DNA from: JAVWJP01 sp036638975
GTDB taxonomy: Bacteria; Bacillota; Clostridia; Oscillospirales; Ruminococcaceae
NCBI GenBank assembly: GCA_036638975.1
Contig: JAVWJP010000003.1
Span: forward strand, 1 to 64,000
DNA length: 64,000 bases
Direction: 5' to 3'
Positions 16,127 through 25,154 of this stretch are shown here, piece by piece. The first letter of the stretch is position 1. Each line of letters begins with the position of its first letter. The notes beneath the pieces are model-generated. The model searched no databases. It was not told the DNA's origin and worked only from the letters and a program-made list of their open reading frames with translations. The position numbers and the translations under genes are program-made.

Positions 16127-16894
16127 TCACCCTTTCATATATTTTTGCAGCCTGTTCTGCATTTTAATAATTGCCTTTGAATGTGTTTGACAAACGCGCG
16201 ATTCACTGACGCCCATAATTTCTGCTATCTCAAAAAACTTTAACTGCTCGTAATAATAAAGCGATATAACTGTCCGCTCCTTTTCGGTAAGCGAGTTTAT
16301 TGCCGCTACCAGCTGCTCTTTAAGCTCTGTTTTAAGTATCTTATTTTCGGGCATATACTCGTCGCCTGCCGGTTTTTCTGCGGTAGTGTCGCTGTACAGC
16401 GAGCTTTGCAGCAGGGTTTCAAACGATAGCATGACAGAATTTGATATTTCGCTGTAATGCTTGTTTACATTGCTTTCGGGAATCTCCATGTAATCGGCAA
16501 TCTCTTTTGTAGTTGGCTCTCGCATAAACTTATTTGACAGCTCGTCATACGCAGCGGTAATGTCCTTTGCCGTTTTGCGAACCCTGCGCGGCAGCCAATC
16601 CTGCTTGCGTATAAAATCTATATTGGCACATTTTATGCGCATAAAAGCGTACGATTCAAACTTAACGCCCTTTTCAGGCTCAAACTTTTCTACACAGTCT
16701 ATAAGCGTTATAATGCCCTGGTTTACGATGTCCTCAATTTGCGCAAAGCTAGAGGCTATGCCGCGCATTTGCGCCGCCACAGTGCGTGCAATATAGCTGT
16801 AGTTAAGCACAAGCAGGTTACGAAGCTCTACATCGCCTTTTTCTTTATACTGCAGCATAGTTTCAACAGGGTTTTCCAGTGTTTCGTCTGCCAA
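16127..16894 (-). CDS. fliA: Motility sigma factor FliA/SigD (sigma-28 family)
   Basis: The 255-residue protein has sigma region 2 (GIASSFAQIEDIVNQGIITL, then VEKFEPEKGVKFESYAFMRIK and DFIRKQDWLPRRVR), region 3 (ELSNKFMREPTTKEIADYM) and region 4 (LTEKERTVISLYYYEQLKFFEIAEIM and SESRVCQTHSKA). This matches FliA/SigD, which directs transcription of late flagellar and chemotaxis genes. FlgM (53746) would inhibit it. It starts with TTG at 16894 behind GGAGGTGA. It follows flhA directly; flhF and flhG, usually between them, are absent. Confidence 0.95.
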   Translation of the reverse strand: MADETLENPVETMLQYKEKGDVELRNLLVLNYSYIARTVAAQMRGIASSFAQIEDIVNQGIITLIDCVEKFEPEKGVKFESYAFMRIKCANIDFIRKQDWLPRRVRKTAKDITAAYDELSNKFMREPTTKEIADYMEIPESNVNKHYSEISNSVMLSFETLLQSSLYSDTTAEKPAGDEYMPENKILKTELKEQLVAAINSLTEKERTVISLYYYEQLKFFEIAEIMGVSESRVCQTHSKAIIKMQNRLQKYMKG

Positions 16895-16915
16895 GCTCCG
16901 TCACCTCCCATAATG

Positions 16916-18979
16916 TTATCTGTCTATAGAAATATTGCCCAGCGACTGAATTTGCACATCTGAATCTATCTCGTTAAATGAAATAACCGTTATATTTTGC
17001 AAAAACTGGTCTACAAGCTTCTTAAAATATATTCGCACAATGGGCGAGGTAAGTATTATTGTTGTCGGCAAAAGCTCTTTGAATTTGTTGATTTGGTCTG
17101 TTGTTGCCGTTATAATATTTTGTATAACCTGCGGCTCCAACGCGAGGTACGAGCCATTATCCATCTTCTTTACCGCACCCATAATAAGGTTTTCTATCTG
17201 CGCGTCCAGTGTTATAACTTTAAGCTGGTTTGCCTCTGTAAAGCGGCGCGAAATAGTCCTTTTAAGCGCCTGTCTAACATATTCGGTAAGCATATCAGAG
17301 TCTTTTATGCTGGTGCCGTAATCTCCAAGTGTTTCAAGTATTGTTTCCATATCACGGATTGGGATATTCTCACGCAGCAAGTTGCACAGCACCTTTTGCA
17401 GCTCGCTTATGCTTACAACTGACGGGATAACCGCTGTCACTATAGCCTCGTTTGTCTTGCGGAAGTTTGCAAGAATGTTGTTTACCTCCTGCTGGTTTAA
17501 GAGCTCGGCAGCGTGCGCCTTGATAACCTCTGAAAGATGCGTAATTATAACAGATGTAGGGTCTATAAGCGTATAACCCGCAAGCTCTGCCTTTGCTTTT
17601 TTGTCCTCGCTTATCCACTTTGCGGGTATGCCAAAGGCAGGCTCTATAGTATCTATACCCTCTATAGGCTCGGCTGTTTCGGCAGGGGCAAGTGCCAGAT
17701 AATGATCCATTAAAACGTCACCCATGGCAACCTGCTCGCCCTTAAACTTAATTGCGTACTGGTTAGGGTTAAGCTGTCCGCTGTCTTTTAGCCTTACCGA
17801 AGGTATAACCATGCCCATTTCAAGCGCAAACTGTTTGCGGAACATAACCACCCTGTCTATAAAGCTGCCTCCGCTGCTTTCGTCAACAAGCGGTATAAGG
17901 CTGTATCCAAACTCCATTTCCACCTGCTCTATACTTAAAAGACCATAGACATTATCTATATTTTTATAGAACGATGCCTCACTTGATATTTCCTCGGTGG
18001 GCGGCATTGCAGCTTGCTCGCTTGCAGTTAAAATAGTCTGCTGCTTGCGCAAAAACGTAATGCCTATGCCTATAAGCAGGGTAGAAGCAATTATTACCTG
18101 TATTGGCGGGAAGCCTATAAACATAAGAAGCAAAAGCGAAGCACCCGCAATAATAAGCACCATCGGCTGTGAGAGAAACTGCTTTACAACATCGGTGTTA
18201 AGGTTAGACTCAGAAGCAGAGCGTGTAACTATCATACCCATGGCAACCGATATAAGCAGTGCCGGTATCTGTGACATAAGCCCGTCGCCAACCGTAGAGG
18301 TGGCATAAAGCTGCATTATCTCGCCAAAAGTACCAACATTATTTATAAAGCCCATAACAGCTCCCCCGACGAGGTTTAAAAAGGTAACTATTATAGATAT
18401 TATGGCATCGCCCTTTACAAACTTTGAAGCACCGTCCATAGAACCGAAGAAGTCGGCCTCGCGCTGTATTTTAAGACGGCGTTCGCGCGCCTGAATTTCA
18501 TCTATAAGCCCCGAGTTTAAATCGGCATCTATAGCCATTTGCTTGCCCGGCATAGCGTCTAAGGTAAAGCGCGCCGAAACCTCGGCTACACGCTCTGAAC
18601 CTTTTGTTATAACCACAAACTGAACTATAACTATAATAAAGAATATTACCAAGCCGACTACGACATTACTTTGTATAACAAAAGCGCCAAAGGTTTTTAC
18701 AACCTCGCCCGCGTAGCCGTCGTTAAGCAGTATAAGCCTTGTTGATGAAACATTAAGCCCTATCCTAAAAAGGGTGGTGATAAGCAGTAACGATGGGAAT
18801 ATTGAAAATTCGAGAGATTCTTTTATGTACATGGTTGTAAGAAGTATGACAAGAGAAAGCGCAAGGTTCATAATAAACATCATATCCAAAAGCCATGTAG
18901 GCAATGGAACAATGAGTAAAACTATAATGATGAGGACAAATATCGACACCATATTGTTAAAAATGCTATACTTCTTCAA
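16916..18979 (-). CDS. flhA: Flagellar export gate protein FlhA
   Basis: FlhA forms the nonameric gate ring of the flagellar type III exporter. The 687-residue product has eight predicted membrane helices in its first 330 residues, the conserved FHIPEP loop (VAEVSARFTLDAMPGKQMAI and DADLNSGLIDE) and a large cytoplasmic domain (about 350-687). It starts with TTG directly after the flhB stop codon, with AAGGA about 10 nt upstream. Length and topology are normal. Confidence 0.97.
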   Translation of the reverse strand: MKKYSIFNNMVSIFVLIIIVLLIVPLPTWLLDMMFIMNLALSLVILLTTMYIKESLEFSIFPSLLLITTLFRIGLNVSSTRLILLNDGYAGEVVKTFGAFVIQSNVVVGLVIFFIIVIVQFVVITKGSERVAEVSARFTLDAMPGKQMAIDADLNSGLIDEIQARERRLKIQREADFFGSMDGASKFVKGDAIISIIVTFLNLVGGAVMGFINNVGTFGEIMQLYATSTVGDGLMSQIPALLISVAMGMIVTRSASESNLNTDVVKQFLSQPMVLIIAGASLLLLMFIGFPPIQVIIASTLLIGIGITFLRKQQTILTASEQAAMPPTEEISSEASFYKNIDNVYGLLSIEQVEMEFGYSLIPLVDESSGGSFIDRVVMFRKQFALEMGMVIPSVRLKDSGQLNPNQYAIKFKGEQVAMGDVLMDHYLALAPAETAEPIEGIDTIEPAFGIPAKWISEDKKAKAELAGYTLIDPTSVIITHLSEVIKAHAAELLNQQEVNNILANFRKTNEAIVTAVIPSVVSISELQKVLCNLLRENIPIRDMETILETLGDYGTSIKDSDMLTEYVRQALKRTISRRFTEANQLKVITLDAQIENLIMGAVKKMDNGSYLALEPQVIQNIITATTDQINKFKELLPTTIILTSPIVRIYFKKLVDQFLQNITVISFNEIDSDVQIQSLGNISIDR

Positions 18980-20035
18980 CTATTTCAAATCCTTCTTTTT
19001 AAGGCTGTATACAAACGCCAGTACTTCAGCCACAGGCTGGTAAAACTCCTCGGGTATTTCCTGCTCGATATCCACCGCCTCAAAAAGTGCCCTTGCAAGC
19101 GGCTTATTTTCGACTGTGGTTACTCCGTTTTCTTCACCTATTTTAACTATACGAAGCGCCACATTGTCGGCTCCCTTTGCCACAACCATGGGGGCGCGGC
19201 TTTTGTCCGGAGAATATTTTATGGCAACAGCAAAGTGCGTAGGGTTTCTTACTATAACATCGGCGCCGGGCACTGCCGCCATCATACGGCTTCTTGCCAT
19301 TTGCCTTTGTTTTTCTTTTATTCTGCCCTTTACCTGCGGGTCGCCCTCTGTCTGCTTGTATTCCTCTTTAATTTCGTCCTTGCTCATACGCAGGTTTTTT
19401 TCGTAATCCCACCACTGGTAAAAGTAATCCACCACCGCCAAAAACACAAATATTCCCGCCGTGGTGGTGACTATATCCATGACAAATTCGCCGGTATACG
19501 AAAGCGCCTGCATTGGCTCCATGTCTATAAGGCGCGGCAGGGTAAGAATACGCTCTTTAAACTTAGTGTAGATGATGTATGCTATTACACAAATTTTAAT
19601 AAGCGACTTTGCAAGCTCAAAAAGCCCGCGCATAGAAAACATTCGCTTAAAACCCTGTATAGGGTTCATTCTGTCCATTTTAAACTTCATTGGGGTTACA
19701 AGCATTTTTGTTTGTACTATTGTAAATATTATAGCGACAAAACCGCTTATAAGCAAAAGCGGCATAGCCGACATTGTAAAAATTGTAACAGATTTTATAA
19801 AAATCGGGTTAAGCTCTGCATCTGTAATAACCGGCATACTTATAAGCAAACCAAAAAAATATTTGATGCCGTCCTCCATGGTTCTAAGGCTTAGCGGACC
19901 CAGTGCCTTTAAAGCATAAAAAACTATAAGCAGCGAAAAGACGGTTACAAGCTCTTGGCTTTGAAAGATATTGCCCTTCTTGCGTTCTTCTTCTTTTCGC
20001 TTGGGGGTAGCCTTTTCGGTTTTTTCACCGGCGAT
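18980..20035 (-). CDS. flhB: Flagellar export switch protein FlhB, start codon ATC
   Basis: FlhB has an N-terminal AGEKTEKATPKRKEEERKKG, four membrane helices and a cytoplasmic domain with the autocleavage site VRNPTHFAVAIKY (near residue 264). Together these give 351 residues, normal for the family. The conserved N-terminus lies upstream of the first in-frame ATG (19879). An in-frame TGA stands 3 codons before AGEKT, and between them only CTT and ATC are available. A GGGGGG ribosome site (20043-20048) is 7 nt from the ATC at 20033-20035. I therefore mark ATC as the start. Either it is a rare AUC start, or the sequence has an error (ATG in reality). Confidence 0.85.
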   Translation of the reverse strand: MAGEKTEKATPKRKEEERKKGNIFQSQELVTVFSLLIVFYALKALGPLSLRTMEDGIKYFFGLLISMPVITDAELNPIFIKSVTIFTMSAMPLLLISGFVAIIFTIVQTKMLVTPMKFKMDRMNPIQGFKRMFSMRGLFELAKSLIKICVIAYIIYTKFKERILTLPRLIDMEPMQALSYTGEFVMDIVTTTAGIFVFLAVVDYFYQWWDYEKNLRMSKDEIKEEYKQTEGDPQVKGRIKEKQRQMARSRMMAAVPGADVIVRNPTHFAVAIKYSPDKSRAPMVVAKGADNVALRIVKIGEENGVTTVENKPLARALFEAVDIEQEIPEEFYQPVAEVLAFVYSLKKKDLK

Positions 20036-20065
20036 AAGTCATCCCCCCTTTTGCGTGACGGGTTT

Positions 20066-20833
20066 TTAAAGCCCCGACATTATTGCCAACGAACGCTGCA
20101 TATTTTCTAAAAGCACAACTATGTAATTATCAAGAAACGAGCCTATTACAGGCGCGCAAAGAATAAGCAAAGTCATACCGAGTATAAGCTTTAATTGAAA
20201 ATTTATAACAAAAATATGTATCTGCGGGATAATCTTCATTAAAACTCCCATTGCAACCTCTAAGGTGAACTCTGCCACTGCAAAAGGTAGCAAAAGGCGA
20301 AAAGCCAATGAAAACACCTGTATAAAAAGGTTTATGCCATACTCTATAATGGGCGACCATAATATAGCAGTGCCCGGCGGTATAGCCACAAACGACCTTG
20401 CAAAAAGCTGTATCATTATAAGGTGACTGTCGGTTAAAAAAACATAAAGAATTAAAAACACCGTTAAAAAGTTGCCGCTTACCGACATTTGAATATTTGT
20501 GCCCGGGTCAAAAACCTTTGCCATGGACATACCAAATTCCGTGTCCAAAAAATCTCCCACAAAAAACAGCATATAGTAAAACACTTGAAAAACAAGCCCT
20601 AAAACAGCCCCTATAAATACTTCTCTTATCATAACAAGTGTCATTGTAAAGGTGCTCATAGACGGTACATTAGGCAAAGTTGGTGCTATAAGCAGGGTTA
20701 AAAAAAGCACAAAGCCCATGCGCACCGGCTGCGGGACGTTTTTTCTGGCAAGCAAAGGGTTTAAAAGTATCATGGCGGCTATGCGCACAAAAACCATAAT
20801 AAAAAGCGTTATACCGCCAAACTCTATATTCAC
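20066..20833 (-). CDS. fliR: Flagellar export gate protein FliR
   Basis: FliR is part of the FliPQR pore of the flagellar exporter. The 255-residue product has about six hydrophobic helices, with ITLFIMVFVRIAAMILLNPL at the start and GDFLDTEFGMSMAKVFDPGT in the middle, both typical. Start GTG at 20833. It sits between fliQ and flhB as in other Firmicutes. Confidence 0.95.
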   Translation of the reverse strand: MNIEFGGITLFIMVFVRIAAMILLNPLLARKNVPQPVRMGFVLFLTLLIAPTLPNVPSMSTFTMTLVMIREVFIGAVLGLVFQVFYYMLFFVGDFLDTEFGMSMAKVFDPGTNIQMSVSGNFLTVFLILYVFLTDSHLIMIQLFARSFVAIPPGTAILWSPIIEYGINLFIQVFSLAFRLLLPFAVAEFTLEVAMGVLMKIIPQIHIFVINFQLKLILGMTLLILCAPVIGSFLDNYIVVLLENMQRSLAIMSGL

Positions 20834-20842
20834 GCGCTCGCC

Positions 20843-21106
20843 TCACAAATCCATCATAATGGTGAAAATGTTAATCATAAAATCACTCATCATGGTCATC
20901 ATCCACGATGCCAGCACCAAAAGCAAAAGTGCTATTACAACAACCTTTGGCACAAAAGTAAGTGTTTGCTCATGTATCTGCGTTGCCGCCTGAAATATTG
21001 AAACTATAAGACCTACAACTATACTTACTATAAGCAGCGGGGCGGCAAGCTTAAACGCAACCAAAAGCGCCTCGCGCAGTATGTCTATAACCTCGCCTTG
21101 CGTCAT
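20843..21106 (-). CDS. fliQ: Flagellar export gate protein FliQ
   Basis: An 87-residue protein with two membrane helices; VIDILREALLVAFKLAAPLL and the VGLIVSIFQAATQIHEQTL loop are family signatures. It packs with FliP and FliR in the export pore. Start ATG; order fliP-fliQ-fliR is conserved. Confidence 0.96.
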   Translation of the reverse strand: MTQGEVIDILREALLVAFKLAAPLLIVSIVVGLIVSIFQAATQIHEQTLTFVPKVVVIALLLLVLASWMMTMMSDFMINIFTIMMDL

Positions 21107-21127
21107 ATTCTTCGCCGCCTTTCTCTT

Positions 21128-21937
21128 TTACCTAAAGCCACGCACAAGCGTACCCATAAGCAGTTGCCAGCCGTCTATCATTACAAACATAAGTATTTTA
21201 AACGGCAAGGCTATCATTGCCGGCGGCAGCATAACCATGCCCATAGACATTAAAACGCTCGAAACAACCATATCTATAATCAAGAATGGCAAAAACAGTA
21301 AAAATCCCATTAAAAACGCGCGTTCCAGCTCGCTTGTGATAAATGCGGGAACTAAAATTTCAAGCCCCAGCGGTGTCAAATCTTCGGGCTTTTCTATAGT
21401 CTTAATAATAGGTGTAGTGCTATCCGCAATTGTAAGGTAAAGGTTAAGCGCCTTTACGGTGGTTTGCTTTATCATAAAAACCTTCATTGGCTTAATTGCC
21501 GCGTCAAGCGCCTGTTCTTGTGTGATTACACCTTTTTTGTAAGGCTCGTACGCCTCTGTATTAATTTGTGTAAACACAGGCTTCATAACAAACAGGGTTA
21601 AAAACAACGCCAGCCCTATCAGCACTTGGTTTGGCGGAGATTGCTGCGTACCTAAAGCATTTCGTAAAAACGAAAGTACTATTATTATCCGCGTAAAGCT
21701 TGTCATCATCATAAGTATTGACGGCAGCAGTGCCAGCAATGTAAACATAAATAATATCTCTATAAGCCCCATAGAGTTCTCTGTGTCATCGGCATTCATG
21801 GTGATAGACATTGTGGGCGCAGCATAAGCAACTACCGAAAAAAGTGCGGCAGCCGCGGCTATGGCAACAATTGTCGAAACCATAAATATAAAAAGCTGAT
21901 GCTTGAGGTTCTTTTTTGCCCGTGCGGTTTCGTTCAT
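21128..21937 (-). CDS. fliP: Flagellar export gate protein FliP
   Basis: A 269-residue membrane protein with an N-terminal signal-like helix, the SILMMMTSFTRIIIVLSFLR helix, RNALGTQQSPPNQVLIGLAL and the C-terminal DMVVSSVLMSMGMVMLPP. All are typical of FliP, the core of the FliPQR complex. The start overlaps the fliO stop by 4 nt, indicating coupled translation. Confidence 0.97.
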   Translation of the reverse strand: MNETARAKKNLKHQLFIFMVSTIVAIAAAAALFSVVAYAAPTMSITMNADDTENSMGLIEILFMFTLLALLPSILMMMTSFTRIIIVLSFLRNALGTQQSPPNQVLIGLALFLTLFVMKPVFTQINTEAYEPYKKGVITQEQALDAAIKPMKVFMIKQTTVKALNLYLTIADSTTPIIKTIEKPEDLTPLGLEILVPAFITSELERAFLMGFLLFLPFLIIDMVVSSVLMSMGMVMLPPAMIALPFKILMFVMIDGWQLLMGTLVRGFR

Positions 21938-22323
21938 TCGTCACCGCCCCCTTTTTTATGACTAAAGCCCTCTTTTATGCTAATCCCCTTTTTTTTGACA
22001 GTTTCAAACAGCACGTCCGAAAAACTGCTGCCGGGCTGTGCGGAGGCTGCCACCAGCAAAGCCTCCGGGTCTTCGATATCGCATATTTTTTCTACAGAAT
22101 TTGTACTGACACCTACAAGCATAGTTTTTTCTGCCACTTTTATAAGCAGTAAATACTTGTCACGGCTAAGCATCATTCTGTCAAGAACCTTTATGTGCCC
22201 TGAGGTATTTTGCGACGGAAGCTTTTGCCCCATCCACTTTAGCGATATATAGGTGAACAAAAGTACTGCCACCAAAATGGCTATAGTGGATAGAATAGTA
22301 AATAAGCTTTCAAACACTTCCAA
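21934..22323 (-). CDS. fliO: Flagellar biosynthetic protein FliO
   Basis: A 129-residue protein with one N-terminal membrane helix (LSTIAILVAVLLFTYISLKW). A small beta domain follows (HIKVLDRMMLSRDKYLLLIK, then VAEKTMLVGVS), the FliO/FliZ pattern. FliO helps assemble FliP. Start TTG at 22323. Family sequence is weakly conserved, so context (cheY-fliO-fliP) carries part of the call. Confidence 0.88.
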   Translation of the reverse strand: MEVFESLFTILSTIAILVAVLLFTYISLKWMGQKLPSQNTSGHIKVLDRMMLSRDKYLLLIKVAEKTMLVGVSTNSVEKICDIEDPEALLVAASAQPGSSFSDVLFETVKKKGISIKEGFSHKKGGGDE

Positions 22324-22359
22324 GGTCTTGTTCCCCCTATATCTCTTTGCAAATGCTAA

Positions 22360-22728
22360 TTAACCCAAAACCTTAGAAACCGTCTGCAATATTCTGTCCG
22401 GCTTAAACGGCTTAACGATAAAATCCAGTGCACCAAAGCGTATAGCCTCGACAACCATAGATTCCTGCCCCATGGCGGAGCACATAACTATTTTAGCAGA
22501 TTTGTCAAATGCCTTTATGGCTTGAAGCGCCTGAATGCCGTCCATATTAGGCATAGTTATGTCCATAATGACAAGATCCGGCTTTTCTGACTGGTATGTA
22601 TCAAGAGCTATCTGACCATCGCCTGCCTCTATAAGGTTTGTGTAGCCGTTTGAAGTGAGGCTGTTTTTTATCATCATTCTCATAAACGCCGCATCATCAA
22701 CAATTAAAATTTTCTTATCTGTGCTCAT
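22360..22728 (-). CDS. cheY: Chemotaxis response regulator CheY
   Basis: A single receiver domain of 122 residues: ILIVDDAAFMR (acidic pocket), phosphorylation Asp in PDLVIMDITMPNMDG, Thr/Ser region KIVMCSAMG and the Lys in DFIVKPF. Phospho-CheY binds FliM/FliY at the motor. Its position between fliY and fliO is the usual one in Bacillus and Clostridium. Ribosome site GAGGGG. Confidence 0.96.
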   Translation of the reverse strand: MSTDKKILIVDDAAFMRMMIKNSLTSNGYTNLIEAGDGQIALDTYQSEKPDLVIMDITMPNMDGIQALQAIKAFDKSAKIVMCSAMGQESMVVEAIRFGALDFIVKPFKPDRILQTVSKVLG

Positions 22729-22749
22729 TCTTAAAACCCCTCAATATAG

Positions 22750-24099
22750 TTATTTAATTTCGTCCTCCAAAGACTGAAGCAGTTCCTTAGTGCCCACAAT
22801 TTCGGTAATTCTCACACCAAAATTATCATCTATTACAACAACATCTCCGTGTGCCAAAAGCTGCCCGTTTACTATAATATCTACCGGTGCACCTGCCTGC
22901 TTCTCAAGCTCAATAACCGTCCCCTGGGTAAAGTTCATGATGTCTTTGATTTTGCGCTTTGTTTTGCCGATTTCTATAGAAACGTTCAAAGGAACGTTCA
23001 TAATGAGGTTCATATTCCCGCCCATTACAGCTGCTCCGCTTACAGGTGCCGGGTTAAAGTCTGCAAACTGTACGGGCTTTACATTTAGCGGGGCCTGCTG
23101 CTCTACCCGTTGCTGCACCATTTCGGGCACAGCATAGCCATTTTGCATTGGCGGGTAACCATAATTTGCTTGCGGAGGGTAACCGTAAGGCACTTGCGGC
23201 GGATAACCATACGGTGGCTGCATTGGCGGCGGCACTTGCTGCTGCATTGGCGGCGGCGCTTGCTGCTGCATTGGCGGCGGTGCTTGCTGCTGCATTTGCG
23301 GCGGCGCTTGCTGCTGCATTGGCGGCGGCGCTTGCTGCTGCATTGGCGGCGGTGCTTGCTGCTGTATTGGCGGCGGTGCTTGCTGCTGCATTGGCGGCGG
23401 TGCTTGCTGCTGTATTGGCGGCGCAGAAGCCTTATGCTCCGCTGCCGCCCTTGCATTTTCCTCGTCTTCCTTGTTTATAAAGTCGTTTATTATCTCTTTA
23501 GCAAGCTCTTTACTTAACACGCTTACAAATTCCGAGCTTATAACGTCCGCAATATTAAGAGAAAACAAAACCGAAACTATCTCGTCCTCTGCCTCTAAGC
23601 CTACTGCGTCCATAAAGCTTTTTTGTCCGTCCATAACCACCGCAGTTGGTGTAGAAATGTTGATAGCCTTACCCAAAAACTTTGAAAGAGCCGTTGCCGA
23701 AGCACCCATCATCTGGTTCATAACCTCACAAGCGGCGCTCATGCTAAGCTCGTCAAATATAAAATCGGGCGATGGCGGCTCATCTATTCCCATAAGCTGG
23801 TTTAGAATAAGCTGCATATCATTTTGCCTGAAAACCATTACGTTAGAGCCTGTTATGCCCTCGGTATATGTAATTTTTACGATGATAGCAGGCTCCAAGG
23901 TTCCGGTTTTTATGCTCTCCAGTGTTTCCACCTTTACCTTTGGGGTTGTTATGACTACTTGTTTATCAAGCATGGTAGAAACCGCGGTTGCAGCCGAGCC
24001 CATGCTAATATTCAGTACCTCTCCTATTGCGTCTATCTCCATGGGAGATAGACTGGAGGACTGCGTCGCCTGCGAGGCGGTATCACTATTCGTCCCCAT
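22750..24099 (-). CDS. fliY: Motor switch phosphatase FliY (CheC-like plus FliN domains)
   Basis: Residues 15-210 form a CheC-like part with two phosphatase motifs (EIDAIGEVLNISMGSAATAV and ELSMSAACEVMNQMMGASAT). Residues 370-445 are a FliN/SpoA domain: LNVSIEIGKTKRKIKDI and LLAHGDVVVIDDNFGVRI. Between them lies a low-complexity linker of nine 8-residue units of the type QQQAPPPM, then three YGYPP units. FliY dephosphorylates CheY-P at the C-ring. The linker is longer and more regular than usual. It is encoded by an exact 24-bp minisatellite that could change length in frame. Confidence 0.95.
   Translation of the reverse strand: MGTNSDTASQATQSSSLSPMEIDAIGEVLNISMGSAATAVSTMLDKQVVITTPKVKVETLESIKTGTLEPAIIVKITYTEGITGSNVMVFRQNDMQLILNQLMGIDEPPSPDFIFDELSMSAACEVMNQMMGASATALSKFLGKAINISTPTAVVMDGQKSFMDAVGLEAEDEIVSVLFSLNIADVISSEFVSVLSKELAKEIINDFINKEDEENARAAAEHKASAPPIQQQAPPPMQQQAPPPIQQQAPPPMQQQAPPPMQQQAPPQMQQQAPPPMQQQAPPPMQQQVPPPMQPPYGYPPQVPYGYPPQANYGYPPMQNGYAVPEMVQQRVEQQAPLNVKPVQFADFNPAPVSGAAVMGGNMNLIMNVPLNVSIEIGKTKRKIKDIMNFTQGTVIELEKQAGAPVDIIVNGQLLAHGDVVVIDDNFGVRITEIVGTKELLQSLEDEIK
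23214..23424 (-). repeat. 24-bp tandem repeat in the fliY linker
   Basis: About nine near-identical 24-bp units (coding for QQQAPPPM and minor variants) stand in tandem, followed by three related YGYPP-coding units. The unit length is a multiple of three, so gain or loss keeps the frame. Confidence 0.85.
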
Positions 24100-24123
24100 A
24101 AAATACTCCTCTTTGTTTATAGA

Positions 24124-25119
24124 TTACTGATTATAGACACCTTTTACTTTTACCGCTTTTTTGTTTTTTACATTGCCAAGGCTTGCAGTAAACCACGGTA
24201 CATCGTTTACCTCTATGGCAATGTTACTGTTTAGCTTTTTATTAAGCGGTATGACATCATCAATGCGAAGGTTCATAATCTCTGCTAAATCCAGATGTGT
24301 TTGGTCGAAAACAACTTTAAGCTCCAGCTTAGATTCATACACAGAGTCTTTAATGACATTTTTGCGGGTGGTTTCGCGGTTTTCGTCCGATAGCTTTTTT
24401 GAGATTCGCATATATTTTGATGTAAAATCTCCAAGCATTTCTTCAAGCCCGATAGCCGGTATACAAATGCTTATCGTGCCCTCCAAATCTTTAAACTTAA
24501 CCTTTAACGCCACAATTACCACTATGTCCTCCGGTGCATAAACCTGTATTAGGCGCGGGTTTGTTTCTATGCTGTTAAGCTCTGCCGAAACATCTATATA
24601 ATCCTTCCACGATTCTTGTATATACGTGGTAAGCTTAGCATAAACACTTTTAAGTATTGGCAGCTCTATGTCGGTAAAATCTCTGGCAAAATTGTTGCCC
24701 GCGCCTGAGCCGCCCAAAAGTCTATCTATCATAAAAAAACAAATATTCTGCGAAACGTCTATCATAAGAGTTGCTTCGTTTAAATTTGGCATTTTCGGTT
24801 TTAAATCTATCAGCCCCAAAAGCGCTGTGTCCGGTAAAGCGTTGTTAAACTCGTAGTAGCGCTGCTCCTCTATCTGCAATATGCTGACCTCGCAAAAAAG
24901 ACGAAGTACGCCCGAAAAATAAGATGAAAATAATCTTGCAAGGTTTTCGTGCAGGCTGTCCATGGTGCGAAGCTGCTCTTTGGTAAATTTTTTAGGGGAA
25001 TAAAAGTCATAGTCTTTTATTTTTTTCTCGTCGCTTGCTTCCTTTACAACCTCGGCGTTGCCACTGCTAAAGCTGTTTAAAAGCGCATCTATTTGGCTTT
25101 GATTTAATACATCAGGCAT
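24124..25119 (-). CDS. fliM: Flagellar motor switch protein FliM
   Basis: A 331-residue C-ring protein. The N-terminal DVLNQSQIDALLNSF is the CheY-P binding peptide. The middle domain (residues 45-230) is CheC-like without the phosphatase residues, and a SpoA domain ends the protein (LDLAEIMNLRIDDVIPL, KLNSNIAIEVNDVPWF). Ribosome site AAAGGGGGGG. It lies next to motB; fliL, normally between them, is absent. Confidence 0.96.
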   Translation of the reverse strand: MPDVLNQSQIDALLNSFSSGNAEVVKEASDEKKIKDYDFYSPKKFTKEQLRTMDSLHENLARLFSSYFSGVLRLFCEVSILQIEEQRYYEFNNALPDTALLGLIDLKPKMPNLNEATLMIDVSQNICFFMIDRLLGGSGAGNNFARDFTDIELPILKSVYAKLTTYIQESWKDYIDVSAELNSIETNPRLIQVYAPEDIVVIVALKVKFKDLEGTISICIPAIGLEEMLGDFTSKYMRISKKLSDENRETTRKNVIKDSVYESKLELKVVFDQTHLDLAEIMNLRIDDVIPLNKKLNSNIAIEVNDVPWFTASLGNVKNKKAVKVKGVYNQ

Positions 25120-25154
25120 ATAAAATTTACCCCCCCTTTTTACATTTTTTTATT

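Noticed and set aside
19879..20035. flhB as an N-terminally truncated gene starting at ATG 19879
   Set aside because: The 52 codons upstream encode the conserved AGEKTEKATP start and the normal beginning of FlhB, so the gene is whole apart from its odd start codon.
23214..23424. CRISPR-like array
   Set aside because: The 24-bp units are contiguous with no unique spacers and lie inside a coding frame.
23103..23480. Arg- or Leu/Ala-rich repeat proteins in other frames of fliY
   Set aside because: They arise from the 24-bp repeat read out of frame; FliY in frame has both expected domains.
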